DNA of 64,000 nt from Psychrobacter sp. (GCF_030454045.1 NZ_JAKDJE010000003.1:1-64000), one strand, 5' to 3'. Shown: positions 1-9,888, numbered from the stretch's first letter. Numbers and translations are program-made. The notes: generated from the sequence alone by a model not told the origin.

Positions 1-58
1 CCATTGATACTCCGTTAACGAAGGTCAATAAAACGGTACTTTTGCAAGAGGTCTAATA
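1..58. mobile_element. Right end of an insertion sequence (partial)
   Basis: Bases 9-58 match, in inverted orientation and with only a few mismatches, bases 28478-28529. The shared part includes CTTGCAAAAGTACC near the outer edge, which resembles the terminal inverted repeats of IS5-type elements as I recall them. The element body would lie to the left of the window, so only its tip is visible. No transposase can be read here. The family assignment is tentative. Confidence 0.5.
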
Positions 59-149
59 TTTATGTTCTAATATGAATATTTTTATTCACTATCTTTATAT
101 CCTTATTACTCTTCAAGGAAGAAGATTATGGTTATTATAAGCGAGATTT

Positions 150-746
150 ATGATAAATCAGGACTCAGTAAGCGCAAGATGCAGTAATTCGAACAATAGT
201 AGAAGGAAGGGGGCTCGCTCAAGACATGCACATACTGTGCTGGCAGGAGCTGTCTCTTTGTCTACATTGTTGCTGAGTGGTTGTAGCTCAGAAACCTATT
301 CTGAAAACAGCGCGTTAATAGCAGATAAGACGACGAACGATGATATTGCCAAAAACGCTGAGAACATTAAAAACAGTATTACAAATTCTTATGCGCGTTT
401 GGCATCAAAGCGTACCGACGTATGTCCAAAACTAATAGCAGAAGAGCAAGGCAATCAGGTCGTCGAGCGCGTGGCAGAAGTGATGGTCAATGACTATTGT
501 GATTATTTTTTATATCTACGTGAAGGTCAGTATATTTCAATCAAAACCAATAATCGCCAACTTGAAGCATTATTGATAATACCAACACTACATAATTTTG
601 CTAATGGCAGCTATAAAGTAAGCTCTTATGATAAGCATGTCATTCGACTAAGCTACAATGGTGCGACGCATAGGCCTCAAAACTTGAGTTATGATATTGA
701 ACTGACTATCTCTGACAAGAAAACTCCGTCATTTTCTTTGATGTAG
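150..746 (+). CDS. Putative lipoprotein of unknown function
   Basis: This 198-residue protein has a basic N-terminus (RRKGARSRH), a hydrophobic stretch and a lipobox ending LLSGC at about residue 45. It is therefore probably exported and lipidated, then held on the periplasmic face of a membrane. Two later cysteines (in DVCPK and DYCDYF) could form a disulfide. No catalytic motif is recognised. It lies between the insertion-sequence tip and a convergent M16 peptidase gene. The N-terminus before the signal is long, so the true start could lie slightly downstream. Confidence 0.6.
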   Translation: MINQDSVSARCSNSNNSRRKGARSRHAHTVLAGAVSLSTLLLSGCSSETYSENSALIADKTTNDDIAKNAENIKNSITNSYARLASKRTDVCPKLIAEEQGNQVVERVAEVMVNDYCDYFLYLREGQYISIKTNNRQLEALLIIPTLHNFANGSYKVSSYDKHVIRLSYNGATHRPQNLSYDIELTISDKKTPSFSLM

Positions 747-909
747 CAAGTTTCTTTAATGTAGTAAGCAAGTACAGTGAGATATGGTAAATATGTGAGT
801 CGTTAAGTATATAGCACATCCTTTAATTCACATATTTATGCCACTCACAAAACATCCTGTCAGATTTTTTTACCCAAGTAAATTGAGTTAGCCAACTCAT
901 ACAAAATTA

Positions 910-2493
910 CTATTCAGTATTTGTGCGCATCCAAGGATCCTCTTGTCCAACTGTCACGATCAAAAAATCCTCAGGTTTTAAGGTATCACGCATGGTTTTA
1001 TTGACCCCCGATAGCGTGACTTGGTCAATACGGTTGATATAATCTGCCAAATAAGTATTTGGCAACTGATAGAAATTCATCATCCCTAGCAAACCATTGA
1101 TCCCTGCGTTACTTGCAAAACCCATCGGGAAGCTATTTTTGAGATTGTCTTTCGTGAGGCGTATCTCATCCTGAGTAATGCCCTCATCTAGAGTCTCATT
1201 GATAACGTTTAGGCTTGCATCGATTGCCGCACGTGCTTTGTCATTACGTGTCGAAAAGCCAATCTGGTAAGGTCCGCGTGCTAGCATCGGGTTCATCGAG
1301 CCTGAAATTCCATAAGTATACCCCAGATTCTGTCTAACCTCAGTCATCAAACGGGCATTGAAGTCACTACCAGCCATCACCTCATTACCAACCGCAAAGT
1401 TGGTTTGTTGCTGCTGGGCTACGGGGTTGGTGGCACGTTTGCTGCCGAGCTGTCCCATTAATACCGTGGTTTGGGTGCTTGGGAAGGGGATATGAATATG
1501 TTGTGTCTTGGTCAGAGGTTTAGGCTCAGGTAATTCAGCGGCAGCACGACCCGTTGGCAGTTTGGCTGTGATGTCCTCAGCCAATTTTTTCGCTTGTGCC
1601 AATGTCAGATTGCCTGTCACGGCGATAGAGGCATTTGCTACTACTAAATACTGGTTTTTGAAGTCTATTAGCTGCTGCTTTTTGATATTGGGGACACTCT
1701 CTAGCGTGCCAACAGATGGATGCGCATAAGGATGATCACCGTATAGAGCCTTGTCAAAAGCGATGCTGGCAAGGCTATTGGGGTCTTGTTTTTGCTGCTG
1801 CAAGCCAACGAGGAGCCTTGCTTTATTGCGGGCAAGAATCGCCTCATCAAATGTGGGTTCGCTCACCATCTGTGTCATCAAGTCAACCGCTGGCAAAAGG
1901 TGATTATCGTCAGATAAGCTACGTAGCGACACAATAAACATGTCTTTGTAGGCGCTACTGCTTAGATTGATACCTAATGTCTCAACCGCACGGGTGAACG
2001 CATCTTCATCTAGACGGTTAGAGCCTTGCTCAAGCATTGTTGCGGTCATATTGGCGATGCCAAAACCGTCTTTATTGATACTGCCATCACGGGCGCTACC
2101 GGCGTTAAAGCGTAAGTCCACATCGACGATAGGTAATGCGGTTGTCTGCACAAACATGACAGGCACGCCTGCTTTTGTTTTAAATTCTTGAATGGTTGGT
2201 ACTGTCACCTCTAAAGGCTTTGCTTCAGCAACACTAGTAAGTGTAGAGAGAGCAGCAATGGGCGCACTGGTATCGACCGCAGCAGGGGATCGGTAATCTT
2301 CAGCGCCTGCACTGTCTGCTTGAGCGGTAGTGGTCAATATACTCAATGCAAAAACAATACCGGTGCTAATAGAGGACAGCTTTTTGAGCGAAAAAGTAGA
2401 GGGCTGCTTAAACAGTACAGTTGCCTCTAGATCGTATTTTTTTGCAGGTAAATCGTGGTCATTCTGAGTCATGATATTCTTCTTATTCAGCAT
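910..2493 (-). CDS. M16-family peptidase homologue lacking the zinc motif
   Basis: This 527-residue protein is the second gene of a two-gene M16 operon; the catalytic partner ends 43 bp upstream. A hydrophobic export segment lies around residues 44-60 and ends at an AQA-type cleavage site. The M16 fold is recognisable (RFNAGSARDG, LGYTYGISGSM). Where HxxEH is expected the sequence reads TATMLEQ, so no zinc site is possible. By analogy with known M16 pairs it probably helps bind peptide for the active partner in the periplasm. An ATG at 2472, preceded by AAGAAG, is an alternative start. Confidence 0.85.
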   Translation of the reverse strand: MLNKKNIMTQNDHDLPAKKYDLEATVLFKQPSTFSLKKLSSISTGIVFALSILTTTAQADSAGAEDYRSPAAVDTSAPIAALSTLTSVAEAKPLEVTVPTIQEFKTKAGVPVMFVQTTALPIVDVDLRFNAGSARDGSINKDGFGIANMTATMLEQGSNRLDEDAFTRAVETLGINLSSSAYKDMFIVSLRSLSDDNHLLPAVDLMTQMVSEPTFDEAILARNKARLLVGLQQQKQDPNSLASIAFDKALYGDHPYAHPSVGTLESVPNIKKQQLIDFKNQYLVVANASIAVTGNLTLAQAKKLAEDITAKLPTGRAAAELPEPKPLTKTQHIHIPFPSTQTTVLMGQLGSKRATNPVAQQQQTNFAVGNEVMAGSDFNARLMTEVRQNLGYTYGISGSMNPMLARGPYQIGFSTRNDKARAAIDASLNVINETLDEGITQDEIRLTKDNLKNSFPMGFASNAGINGLLGMMNFYQLPNTYLADYINRIDQVTLSGVNKTMRDTLKPEDFLIVTVGQEDPWMRTNTE

Positions 2494-2536
2494 ACGGTTT
2501 GATCATGGGATTGGACATTATAATAATAGGTGCCAG

Positions 2537-4036
2537 CTATTTTGCTTTGGGCGTGTCTTGTTTCGGTGGCACGATATGCATGACCGTCAAATTGTCCTTA
2601 ACCAAATACTTCTTACTGGCAGCTTGAATATCAGCAACACTGATACCATCGAGCTTGTTTGGTAGTTTTGCAAGCAATCTATCATCTAGCCCGATAGACT
2701 GTAATGAGCCGATCATACGTGCTTGTCCTTCCATGCTGTCTTGTGCATATACTAGGCCAGTGACGGCATTGGTCTTGGCGCGACTGATTTCATCGGCGGC
2801 AATGGGATCGGTTTTGAGCTTTTCTATCTCTGCGCTAATCGCTTGTTGTGCTTGGTCCAAACTAACGCCTTCACGCGCTGTCGCTTGGATCATAAATAGC
2901 CCATCACCGCGATCTAGTAAGTCATAAGAAGTACCAACCGTGGTCAGTAGGCCTTGTTCACGTATCAATCGACTCTCCAAGCGTGCAGATAGACCACCAT
3001 CTAGTACATCCTGAGCAAGTGATAAGGCATAAGCCTGCTTCTCATCGTTTGCGCCTGCCGTCACCAAGCTAGGTACGTTGTAGCCCATTAGCAAAACGGG
3101 CACTTGCACCGCTTGCTCAGAGTCTACTTTTTGATAACCACGAAAGCCTTTTTGACGAACCGAATTACGCTTAGGCACGTCACTTGGCGCAAGATTACCA
3201 AAGTAGCGTTTGACCTGAGCGATCACCTCTTGTGGTTGCACATCACCGACGATGACTAAAGTGGCATTGTTGGGTGCATACCATGTCTTGTACCAGCCTT
3301 TTAGATCCGAGAGCTTGATGGATTCTAGCTCACTCATGGGCCCAATGACAGATTCACCCTTTGGACTGTCAGGCAATGCTAGCAAACGAAATGATTCGTA
3401 AGCTTTGGCAAGGGGATTGTCATCAGTACGCTGACGTCGCTCTTCCATGACGACTTGGTGCTCTTTGGCAAACTCTTTGTCACTGAAGGTGAGGTTTTTC
3501 ATTCGATCTGCTTCAAGCTCTAACGCCAATGGCATACGATTGGCAGGGAATAGCTCGTAGTAGCCGGTATAATCATAACTGGTAAAGGCATTGTTAACCC
3601 CGCCAAACTTGGCAATCAACCGCTCATAATCATCACTTGAAACATCAGGAGTGCCTTTAAACATCATATGCTCAAGTAAGTGAGAGATGCCGCCTTTATC
3701 CAGCGGCTCATCTGCCGAGCCCACCCGATACCAAATCTGGGTCATGGCAACGGGTGCGCGGTGGTCTTCTTTTATGACCACTTTTAGGCCATTTTCTAAC
3801 TGATATTCATGTCGACCTGACATATCCATTGTCAATGCAGAGGGCTTTGTCTCATCAGTTGTTTTATTTTTACTAAATGCGCTTTGAGATGACCCATCTG
3901 TCGTGACCGTGTTTTTTGTGGTGGTAGTCATGCTAGAAGGTAATGAGGTGGTTTGACAGGCAGAAAATAATGTTGCCACCGTTAGAGCACAGGCGATACG
4001 TAACGGCGTAGTAGTGAGCGGTGAAGACAATGGCAT
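2537..4036 (-). CDS. Zinc M16-family peptidase, predicted lipoprotein
   Basis: This 499-residue protein carries the inverted zinc motif HLLEH (in GGISHLLEHMMFKGT, near residue 122) and the downstream glutamate segment typical of insulinase/pitrilysin peptidases. The N-terminus has a signal sequence with lipobox LFSAC at about residue 26, so it should be membrane-anchored and face the periplasm. It is the first gene of a pair with the zinc-less homologue downstream, and the two probably act together in degrading short peptides. A Thr/Ser-rich linker follows the lipid anchor. The substrate is unknown. Confidence 0.88.
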   Translation of the reverse strand: MPLSSPLTTTPLRIACALTVATLFSACQTTSLPSSMTTTTKNTVTTDGSSQSAFSKNKTTDETKPSALTMDMSGRHEYQLENGLKVVIKEDHRAPVAMTQIWYRVGSADEPLDKGGISHLLEHMMFKGTPDVSSDDYERLIAKFGGVNNAFTSYDYTGYYELFPANRMPLALELEADRMKNLTFSDKEFAKEHQVVMEERRQRTDDNPLAKAYESFRLLALPDSPKGESVIGPMSELESIKLSDLKGWYKTWYAPNNATLVIVGDVQPQEVIAQVKRYFGNLAPSDVPKRNSVRQKGFRGYQKVDSEQAVQVPVLLMGYNVPSLVTAGANDEKQAYALSLAQDVLDGGLSARLESRLIREQGLLTTVGTSYDLLDRGDGLFMIQATAREGVSLDQAQQAISAEIEKLKTDPIAADEISRAKTNAVTGLVYAQDSMEGQARMIGSLQSIGLDDRLLAKLPNKLDGISVADIQAASKKYLVKDNLTVMHIVPPKQDTPKAK

Positions 4037-4101
4037 GATATGGTCTACTTATATAAAATGATGACGAAAGAGAGTAGTGGTAATCACAATAACAAAGCGC
4101 A

Positions 4102-4251
4102 TTATAAAGAGGTCTGAGCACCTACCATAACACTCGCAGTCGGTCTAATATCTTGCGTCGTATTACAACCTGTCAAACAGAGGGTAGTGATCAAAAAAAC
4201 AGCCGCACTGGTACTCGCGATGCGCTTAGAAGATGTAGAGAATAATGACAT
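4102..4251 (-). CDS. Small 49-residue lipoprotein
   Basis: Reading the minus strand from ATG at 4251 gives 49 residues ending at TAA (4104-4102). AGGA lies seven bases upstream of the start. The protein begins MSLFSTSSKR, then has a hydrophobic segment and lipobox LCLTGC at residues 24-29. The mature peptide after the cysteine is only about 20 residues. It sits 65 bp upstream of the M16 operon on the same strand and could share its transcript. Its function is unknown. The lipobox and good ribosome site support it despite the short length. Confidence 0.55.
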   Translation of the reverse strand: MSLFSTSSKRIASTSAAVFLITTLCLTGCNTTQDIRPTASVMVGAQTSL

Positions 4252-4541
4252 GAGTATTTCCTAATAATTTTAGACTAAGTCTTGGTAGAGTAGGCGAAGT
4301 CTGGCAAGTAATAAGTCAGAGTTTTGTGTCCAAACCTTAAGCAAAACTTTCTTATATTAATGGATGTCTTTTTAAACAGCGGATTTTTGATGACAGTCTG
4401 CCATGGTAAGGGCCGAGCATGACTGGAATTATGCTAAAATAGACCAAAATTAATGGTTGTATGGCAAAAAATCATATGGCCATCTATAAACTTCTCTACA
4501 ATAAACAAATAATTGATAGCAATTACTTTTAGGGCAAAATT

Positions 4542-5909
4542 ATGAATAACCCAAACAATAGCAACCGTGTGGTCATCAATCTTGATGATGGTCTCGATGA
4601 TTTAGATGACGATGATATTACCTTACCCAGTCTACCGGTGCAATCGGTGCCTATTATTGATGAAACAGAGCGTACGGCTGTACAAGCACACAATACAGCA
4701 AATGAAGAGCTCTCTCATCATCAGTCAGAAGAAAATATTGCTCTGGCCACGCCCATTGTCATGACAGAAGAGCAAAATGCTCCTACAAGTAGCTCTGAAA
4801 GTTTTTCAAACGCCAAAACAGCGCCGGCAAGCGACGCTAACACCGCCTCAACCGTTCCAACCATGCCACTACAAGAGCAGCTCGGGGACACGCCAAGCGT
4901 AAGTCCAGCCGCTAGCAGCAATACCCAAGCAACCACGCCGCAAGAGCCTGCTGCAGAGCCACAAGACAATAAGAAAAAAGGCAGCTGGTTTAATCGTATG
5001 AAAACGGGGCTTAGTAAGTCACGCAAAAACTTGGCCGAAGGCATGGTCAGTATTCTTATCGGTGGTAAAGAGATTGATGACGAGCTATTAGAAGAGGTCG
5101 AAGACCAGCTACTGGTTGCTGATATCGGTGTCAATGCAACCAACCGTATTATCAAGAATCTCACCGAACAGACTGCCCGTGGTGACCTTATTTATGCTCA
5201 CTCACTCTATAAAGCCTTGCAAAGTGAGCTGGTTGATATCCTAACGCCTAAGGTTGAGCCGCTAGTGATTGATACCAGCAAAAAGCCATTCGTGATCTTG
5301 GTCGTGGGTGTCAATGGTGTTGGCAAAACCACTACTATCGGTAAGCTTGCCAAGCGTTTGCAAGGTGAAGGCAAATCAGTCATGCTCGCAGCAGGGGATA
5401 CGTTCCGTGCGGCTGCCACCGAGCAGCTACAGATTTGGGGCGAGCGAAACCACATTCCAGTGGTGGCACAAGGCCATGGCTCTGATAGTGCGTCGGTGAT
5501 TTTTGATGCGATGCAATCTGCCAAAGCAAAAAATATCGATGTACTCATAGCGGATACGGCTGGACGCCTACAAAACAAGACGCATTTGATGGCAGAGCTA
5601 GAGAAAGTGGTGCGCGTGATGCGTAAAGCGGACCCAAGCGCCCCGCATGAAGGGATGATCGTACTCGATGCTGGCACGGGTCAAAATGCCATTAACCAAG
5701 TTGAGCTATTTGACAAAGTGGTACCACTTACGGGTATCACCATCACAAAACTCGATGGTACGGCAAAAGGTGGTGTGGTATTTAATATCGCTGAAACGAC
5801 CAATGTACCTATCCGCTATATTGGTGTGGGTGAGTCGATTGATGACTTGCGCGCCTTTAGTCCGAAGCAATTTGTCGCTGCTTTATTTGAGACAGATGAC
5901 AAAGAGTAG
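4542..5909 (+). CDS. ftsY: Signal recognition particle receptor FtsY
   Basis: This 455-residue SRP receptor GTPase docks ribosome-SRP complexes at the inner membrane for co-translational insertion. Residues 1 to about 145 form the variable acidic A domain, rich in D, E, P, T and S. The NG domain follows with GVNGVGKTTT (P-loop), DTFRAAATEQL, DTAGR and TKLDGTAKGG, all in the usual order. The ATG follows a modest ribosome site (AGGGC). It starts a rightward unit; ogt lies 54 bp downstream and may be co-transcribed. Confidence 0.97.
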   Translation: MNNPNNSNRVVINLDDGLDDLDDDDITLPSLPVQSVPIIDETERTAVQAHNTANEELSHHQSEENIALATPIVMTEEQNAPTSSSESFSNAKTAPASDANTASTVPTMPLQEQLGDTPSVSPAASSNTQATTPQEPAAEPQDNKKKGSWFNRMKTGLSKSRKNLAEGMVSILIGGKEIDDELLEEVEDQLLVADIGVNATNRIIKNLTEQTARGDLIYAHSLYKALQSELVDILTPKVEPLVIDTSKKPFVILVVGVNGVGKTTTIGKLAKRLQGEGKSVMLAAGDTFRAAATEQLQIWGERNHIPVVAQGHGSDSASVIFDAMQSAKAKNIDVLIADTAGRLQNKTHLMAELEKVVRVMRKADPSAPHEGMIVLDAGTGQNAINQVELFDKVVPLTGITITKLDGTAKGGVVFNIAETTNVPIRYIGVGESIDDLRAFSPKQFVAALFETDDKE

Positions 5910-5963
5910 AACCGCTATTTGTAACGGCTAAACAATCTTTAAAATAATTTGGAAATCAAAGCC

Positions 5964-6536
5964 ATGATAGTGACCGAAGCAGCTTTTGGATCGTATCGAT
6001 TAACGCTCATTGCCCGTCTCGATGAGCATGACCAACCTGTGCTCGTTGAAGCCAACTGGCTGCTGCCCGGTAATACTTGGCACAGCTCAAAATCTGTTCC
6101 CAAGCTTAAAAAATATTATAGCCTGACAGATGAAGACTTCACCTTTATAGACAGCAATAGCCTAAGCATGAAAGAGCCTACTCAAGCATTGTTGATAGAG
6201 GCGATCTTTCAGCTCAAAGATTACGCTGCTGGTAAACGCAAGACATTGGACTTGCCCTTAGATTTTTCTTTGGGTACTGAGTTTCAACAAGGCGTATGGC
6301 GGGCGCTGCAAGAGATTGGCTATGGCGAAACCATCAGCTATGCCACCCTCGCGCAGCGTGTTAATAGCCCGAAGGGGTTCCGCGCGGTTGCACAGGCTAA
6401 TGGCAAAAATCCTTTTAGTATCATTGTGCCTTGTCATCGAGTGATTGCGAGCGACGGTAAGCTTGGTGGCTATACAGGTGGATTAGATAAGAAGAAATAT
6501 CTGCTAGCGCTTGAAGGGGTTAGGTGTAGAACGTAA
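5964..6536 (+). CDS. ogt: Methylated-DNA--protein-cysteine methyltransferase
   Basis: This protein of about 190 residues transfers the alkyl group from O6-alkylguanine in DNA to its own cysteine, a single-use repair reaction. The active-site motif PCHRVI is present, with the helix-turn-helix segment before it (SYATLAQRVNSPKGFRAV) and GKLGGYTGG after it. The N-terminal domain is divergent. An in-frame TTG at 5949 would add five residues, but the ATG at 5964 has GGAA upstream and is preferred. The ogt name follows the short single-domain form. Confidence 0.9.
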   Translation: MIVTEAAFGSYRLTLIARLDEHDQPVLVEANWLLPGNTWHSSKSVPKLKKYYSLTDEDFTFIDSNSLSMKEPTQALLIEAIFQLKDYAAGKRKTLDLPLDFSLGTEFQQGVWRALQEIGYGETISYATLAQRVNSPKGFRAVAQANGKNPFSIIVPCHRVIASDGKLGGYTGGLDKKKYLLALEGVRCRT

Positions 6537-6573
6537 AGATAAACATAACGTTTGAACTATTGAGTGATTGAAC

Positions 6574-6615
6574 AGAAAAAAGCACCAAACCGACAATGGC
6601 TTGGTGCTTTTTTCT
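6574..6615. terminator. Bidirectional terminator between ogt and yebC
   Basis: A 15-bp perfect stem (left arm 6574-6588, right arm 6601-6615) contains GCACCAA/TTGGTGC flanked by A6 and T6. It lies between two convergent genes and can serve both strands. Confidence 0.85.
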
Positions 6616-6651
6616 GGGGGTGTTCTTGCCAGTATTTAGTTATTAAGCTGG

Positions 6652-7401
6652 CTATCCCTCAAGCTGCGCCATGACGTCAGCAGAGAAGTTCACGTTAGTA
6701 TAAACTTCTTGCACATCATCCGCATCTTCTAACATATCGATCATCTTTAGGATTTTTTCAGCATCTTCCACGTTGTCGATTTCAGCCGTGGTAGAGGGTG
6801 ACATGGTCACCTCAGCATTGTCAGAGACAAGACCAGCAGCGTTAAGCGCGTCTTGAACTTGACCGAAAGTTTCCCACTCAGTGATGACAAGCAAGCTTTC
6901 ACCATCGTTTTCGATATCAACGGCGCCCGCATCTAGTGCCACCATCATGACTTCGTCTTCTAAGCTTACATCATTAAAGGTGATTTCGCCGCGTTTGGTA
7001 AACAGATAAGCCACTGAGCCTGAAGTACCAAGATTGCCATCACATTTGGTAAAAGCGTGACGTACTTCACTGACCGTACGATTGAGGTTATCAGTCATGG
7101 TTTCGACCAGTACCGCTACACCGCCGACACCGTAGCCTTCGTAACTGACTTCTTCCATGTTTTCATTATCACCGCCGCCTGTACCACGGTCGACAGCACG
7201 GTTGATCGTGTCGCGAGTCATATTGACTGATAGCGCTTTTTCGATAACCGCCCGTAAGCGCGGGTTTTTGTCAGGGTCGGGGTCGCCTTGTTTGGCAGCT
7301 GAGACGATTTCGCGGATAATTTTGGTAAATATTTTACCTTTTACTGCATCCTGACGGGCTTTACGGTGTTTAATATTTGCCCATTTTGAATGGCCTGCCA
7401 T
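6652..7401 (-). CDS. yebC: YebC/PmpR-family protein (TACO1 family)
   Basis: This 249-residue cytoplasmic protein has the family N-terminus MAGHSKWANIKHRK and the motifs TRDTINRA, EGYGVGGVA and DNLNRT. Members have been described as DNA-binding regulators and, more recently, as factors that help ribosomes translate difficult sequences; the sequence cannot decide between these. Length is typical. It is transcribed leftward as a single gene and ends at the shared terminator. Confidence 0.95.
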   Translation of the reverse strand: MAGHSKWANIKHRKARQDAVKGKIFTKIIREIVSAAKQGDPDPDKNPRLRAVIEKALSVNMTRDTINRAVDRGTGGGDNENMEEVSYEGYGVGGVAVLVETMTDNLNRTVSEVRHAFTKCDGNLGTSGSVAYLFTKRGEITFNDVSLEDEVMMVALDAGAVDIENDGESLLVITEWETFGQVQDALNAAGLVSDNAEVTMSPSTTAEIDNVEDAEKILKMIDMLEDADDVQEVYTNVNFSADVMAQLEG

Positions 7402-7719
7402 ATAACATCCTTAAGGTTTACGTATTGTTTTTTATGTGCAAAAAAGCGGTTAGTTATAACCTTTAATTTCTGATCATTTGATTTTATACGATCATTACTT
7501 TGTCTACATAAGGTAATAGCGCTACTTGCACGTTAACGATTTGTATGTTGTTGAGAGTGCTTTTTTGCTACACTGTGGCAAATTATAGATTGTATTCACT
7601 GTGATAAGTGAGCAATATTATAAACCAGTTTTAACTATTTTGACCAACTTGCCCTTATCCATCACATTTTAAGTCATGGAACGCTATCAAGCCATTGATT
7701 TTATAAAGTTACTGATTCT
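7402..7719. other. Divergent intergenic region, yebC / ion channel
   Basis: This stretch of 318 bases is AT-rich and must hold the divergent promoters of yebC and the channel gene. No RNA gene, repeat or convincing operator was seen. Confidence 0.5.
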
Positions 7720-8550
7720 ATGAAGCAACCAACTGCTGAAGCCCTAACACACTTGCGTAACCGTACGCATATTATTATCGAAGGTACAGATACCCGTTTG
7801 GGTAAGCTCTTTGATATTGTATTGTTGATTGCGATTTTGGCCAGTGTTGCTGTCGTCATGCTTGATAGTGTGTTGTACATGCGCTTGCAATATGGCACGT
7901 TGTTTTTTTATGCAGAGTGGTTTTTTACGATTCTATTTACCATTGAGTATGCGCTCAGGCTTTTTTCAGCACCCAATCGCTTGCGTTATGCGTTTAGCTT
8001 CTTTGGGATAGTGGATTTGCTGTCTGTGCTGCCAAGCTATCTGAGCTTACTGTTTGTAGGGGTGCAGTATCTACTTGTCATACGAGTACTGCGTATCTTA
8101 CGTGTATTCCGTGTCCTAAAACTCAAAGCCTATATGCAACAAGCAGGTTTTTTGGCGTCTGCACTCAAAACCAGTCAGCAGAAAATTACAGTCTTTTTCT
8201 TGTCCCTTGTGCTATTGGTAACCATCTTTGGTTCAATTATTTATGTAGTAGAGGGGCCTGAGAACGGGTTTACTAGTATTCCATTGTCTATCTATTGGGC
8301 AGTCGTCACGATGACGACAGTTGGCTATGGTGATATGTCGCCCAAGACGCCGTTAGGTCAAGCGATTGCAACCATGGTTATGATCACAGGTTATTCGATT
8401 ATCGCTGTACCGACCGGTATTTTTACCTCTGAGCTGGCTCGTAATATGCGTCCGCAGCTCAACCCTGTCACTTGTCCGAACTGCGGTAAATTTGGTCATG
8501 CAGTAGGCGCAGACTTTTGTGATCGCTGCGGGCACGCGCTCCACATTTAG
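7720..8550 (+). CDS. Voltage-gated potassium channel (Kch type) with C-terminal zinc ribbon
   Basis: This 276-residue inner-membrane protein has six transmembrane segments. S4 is arginine-rich (RVLRILRVFRVLKLK, near residues 122-136). The pore loop has the K+ selectivity filter TVGYGD at about residue 201. The family forms tetrameric K+ channels. After S6 a short tail carries CPNCG and CDRCG, a rubredoxin-like zinc ribbon, in place of the RCK domain common in larger bacterial channels. The ribbon might be a sensor or tetramer contact; that is inference. It appears to be a single gene. Confidence 0.9.
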   Translation: MKQPTAEALTHLRNRTHIIIEGTDTRLGKLFDIVLLIAILASVAVVMLDSVLYMRLQYGTLFFYAEWFFTILFTIEYALRLFSAPNRLRYAFSFFGIVDLLSVLPSYLSLLFVGVQYLLVIRVLRILRVFRVLKLKAYMQQAGFLASALKTSQQKITVFFLSLVLLVTIFGSIIYVVEGPENGFTSIPLSIYWAVVTMTTVGYGDMSPKTPLGQAIATMVMITGYSIIAVPTGIFTSELARNMRPQLNPVTCPNCGKFGHAVGADFCDRCGHALHI

Positions 8551-8586
8551 TGACAGGTTTGACTGCTATTGTCAATTGATCGCTTA

Positions 8587-9888
8587 TTAGACCTCGATGT
8601 ACTCATCAACGAGCGGCGAGAGGTCAGTCTCAACGCCGAGATTGACCAGATTCCAGTACTGTCCAGATACGGTACGGTCTAACATCATGGTGGTGGCAGA
8701 GGGCTGAAACTGACCGAAGTATTTTAATGAAGTGCGCATTTGGGCAATCGCCTCATGGTGTATTTGACTGCTACCAAAATCAAATGGCCCTTCTTGGTAT
8801 GGGCGGATAGATAGTGGTTTTAGACCAATAGATAGCCATTTTTCATAAAACTCGCCAGGGATGTTTTTATCATCATCACGGCGAATATCTAAGGCGACAA
8901 GGTCTTGCTCAAGCGCGGTCACATCGCCTTTGATAGCATGCTTGGCAAAACGACGGAATAGTTGGACCTCGTTGTCACTATAACTACGAATACCGCCGAA
9001 GTCATACGCCACAACACTACCATCCTGCCGAAAAGCAAAGTTGCCTGGATGCGGATCACAATGCATACGGTACAGACTAAATAGTTGTCCTGCGGTAAAA
9101 TGAAACAAGCGCTTTGCTATTTTTTGCTTAATGGCATTGTCCCATGTTGCAGCGACGGTCAATGTCTCTCCCATCTCCTCAGTCAGTGTCAAAATCCGTC
9201 TAGAAGAGTGGCTGCTAATGACTTTTGGGATAATGAGACCTTCATCATCAGCATGAAAGGCACCAAATACACGCAGATTGTGCGCTTCTTTGGTATAGTC
9301 CAATTCGTCGTGTAGACTCTGTCGAATCTCATTAAATAACTGCTCTTGCAACTGCTTACTCATATTGAGCACACCTGCAATTTTTAGCGCCATGCGCACC
9401 TGTTTGAGGTCGCTATCACAGTTTTCATCGACATCAGGATACTGGACCTTGACCACGACTCTTTGTCCAGAAGGTAGCACAGCTTTATGGACCTGCCCGA
9501 TAGATGCTGCGGCAAATGGCGTCTCGTCAAACTCACTGAACAGCTCTGCCATCGGTGCTTTAAGCTCACGCTCAACTTGTGCACGTATTTGCGCATAAGG
9601 CATGGGCGGTGCATCTTTTTGGAGTTTTTCTAGGGCAGTTGCAACCTCAGGCGGGAACACGTCTTTGTACTGTGAGGCAATTTGTCCGACTTTCATCACC
9701 GCACCTTTCATCTCACCTAACGTCTCGGCAATTTGGATACCCACGTCTTGCATCAAGTCTGAGCGAGCTTGTAGGCGCTTTTCTTCGTCACTTGAGAGAT
9801 GCTTAAATGAGTTTTTAGCGGCTTTGCCGGCGATGCTTGCTGTCATGCCAGCGAGTTTCATAAAGCGCTTTCCGGACGTTTTTGCCAT
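8587..9888 (-). CDS. ABC1/UbiB-family atypical protein kinase
   Basis: This 433-residue protein is related to UbiB/ADCK/COQ8 proteins. It has the family motif KxGQ (GAVMKVGQIASQY, about residue 65), the Ala-rich nucleotide loop (AAASIGQVHKA), the lysine segment VVVKVQYP, and HCDPHPGNFAF plus AYDFGG in the C-lobe. Such proteins are ATPase-like kinases linked to quinone or lipid handling; the substrate is unknown. It lacks the two C-terminal transmembrane helices of true UbiB, so it is probably not ubiB itself. It converges with the channel gene across only about 36 bp. Confidence 0.88.
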   Translation of the reverse strand: MAKTSGKRFMKLAGMTASIAGKAAKNSFKHLSSDEEKRLQARSDLMQDVGIQIAETLGEMKGAVMKVGQIASQYKDVFPPEVATALEKLQKDAPPMPYAQIRAQVERELKAPMAELFSEFDETPFAAASIGQVHKAVLPSGQRVVVKVQYPDVDENCDSDLKQVRMALKIAGVLNMSKQLQEQLFNEIRQSLHDELDYTKEAHNLRVFGAFHADDEGLIIPKVISSHSSRRILTLTEEMGETLTVAATWDNAIKQKIAKRLFHFTAGQLFSLYRMHCDPHPGNFAFRQDGSVVAYDFGGIRSYSDNEVQLFRRFAKHAIKGDVTALEQDLVALDIRRDDDKNIPGEFYEKWLSIGLKPLSIRPYQEGPFDFGSSQIHHEAIAQMRTSLKYFGQFQPSATTMMLDRTVSGQYWNLVNLGVETDLSPLVDEYIEV

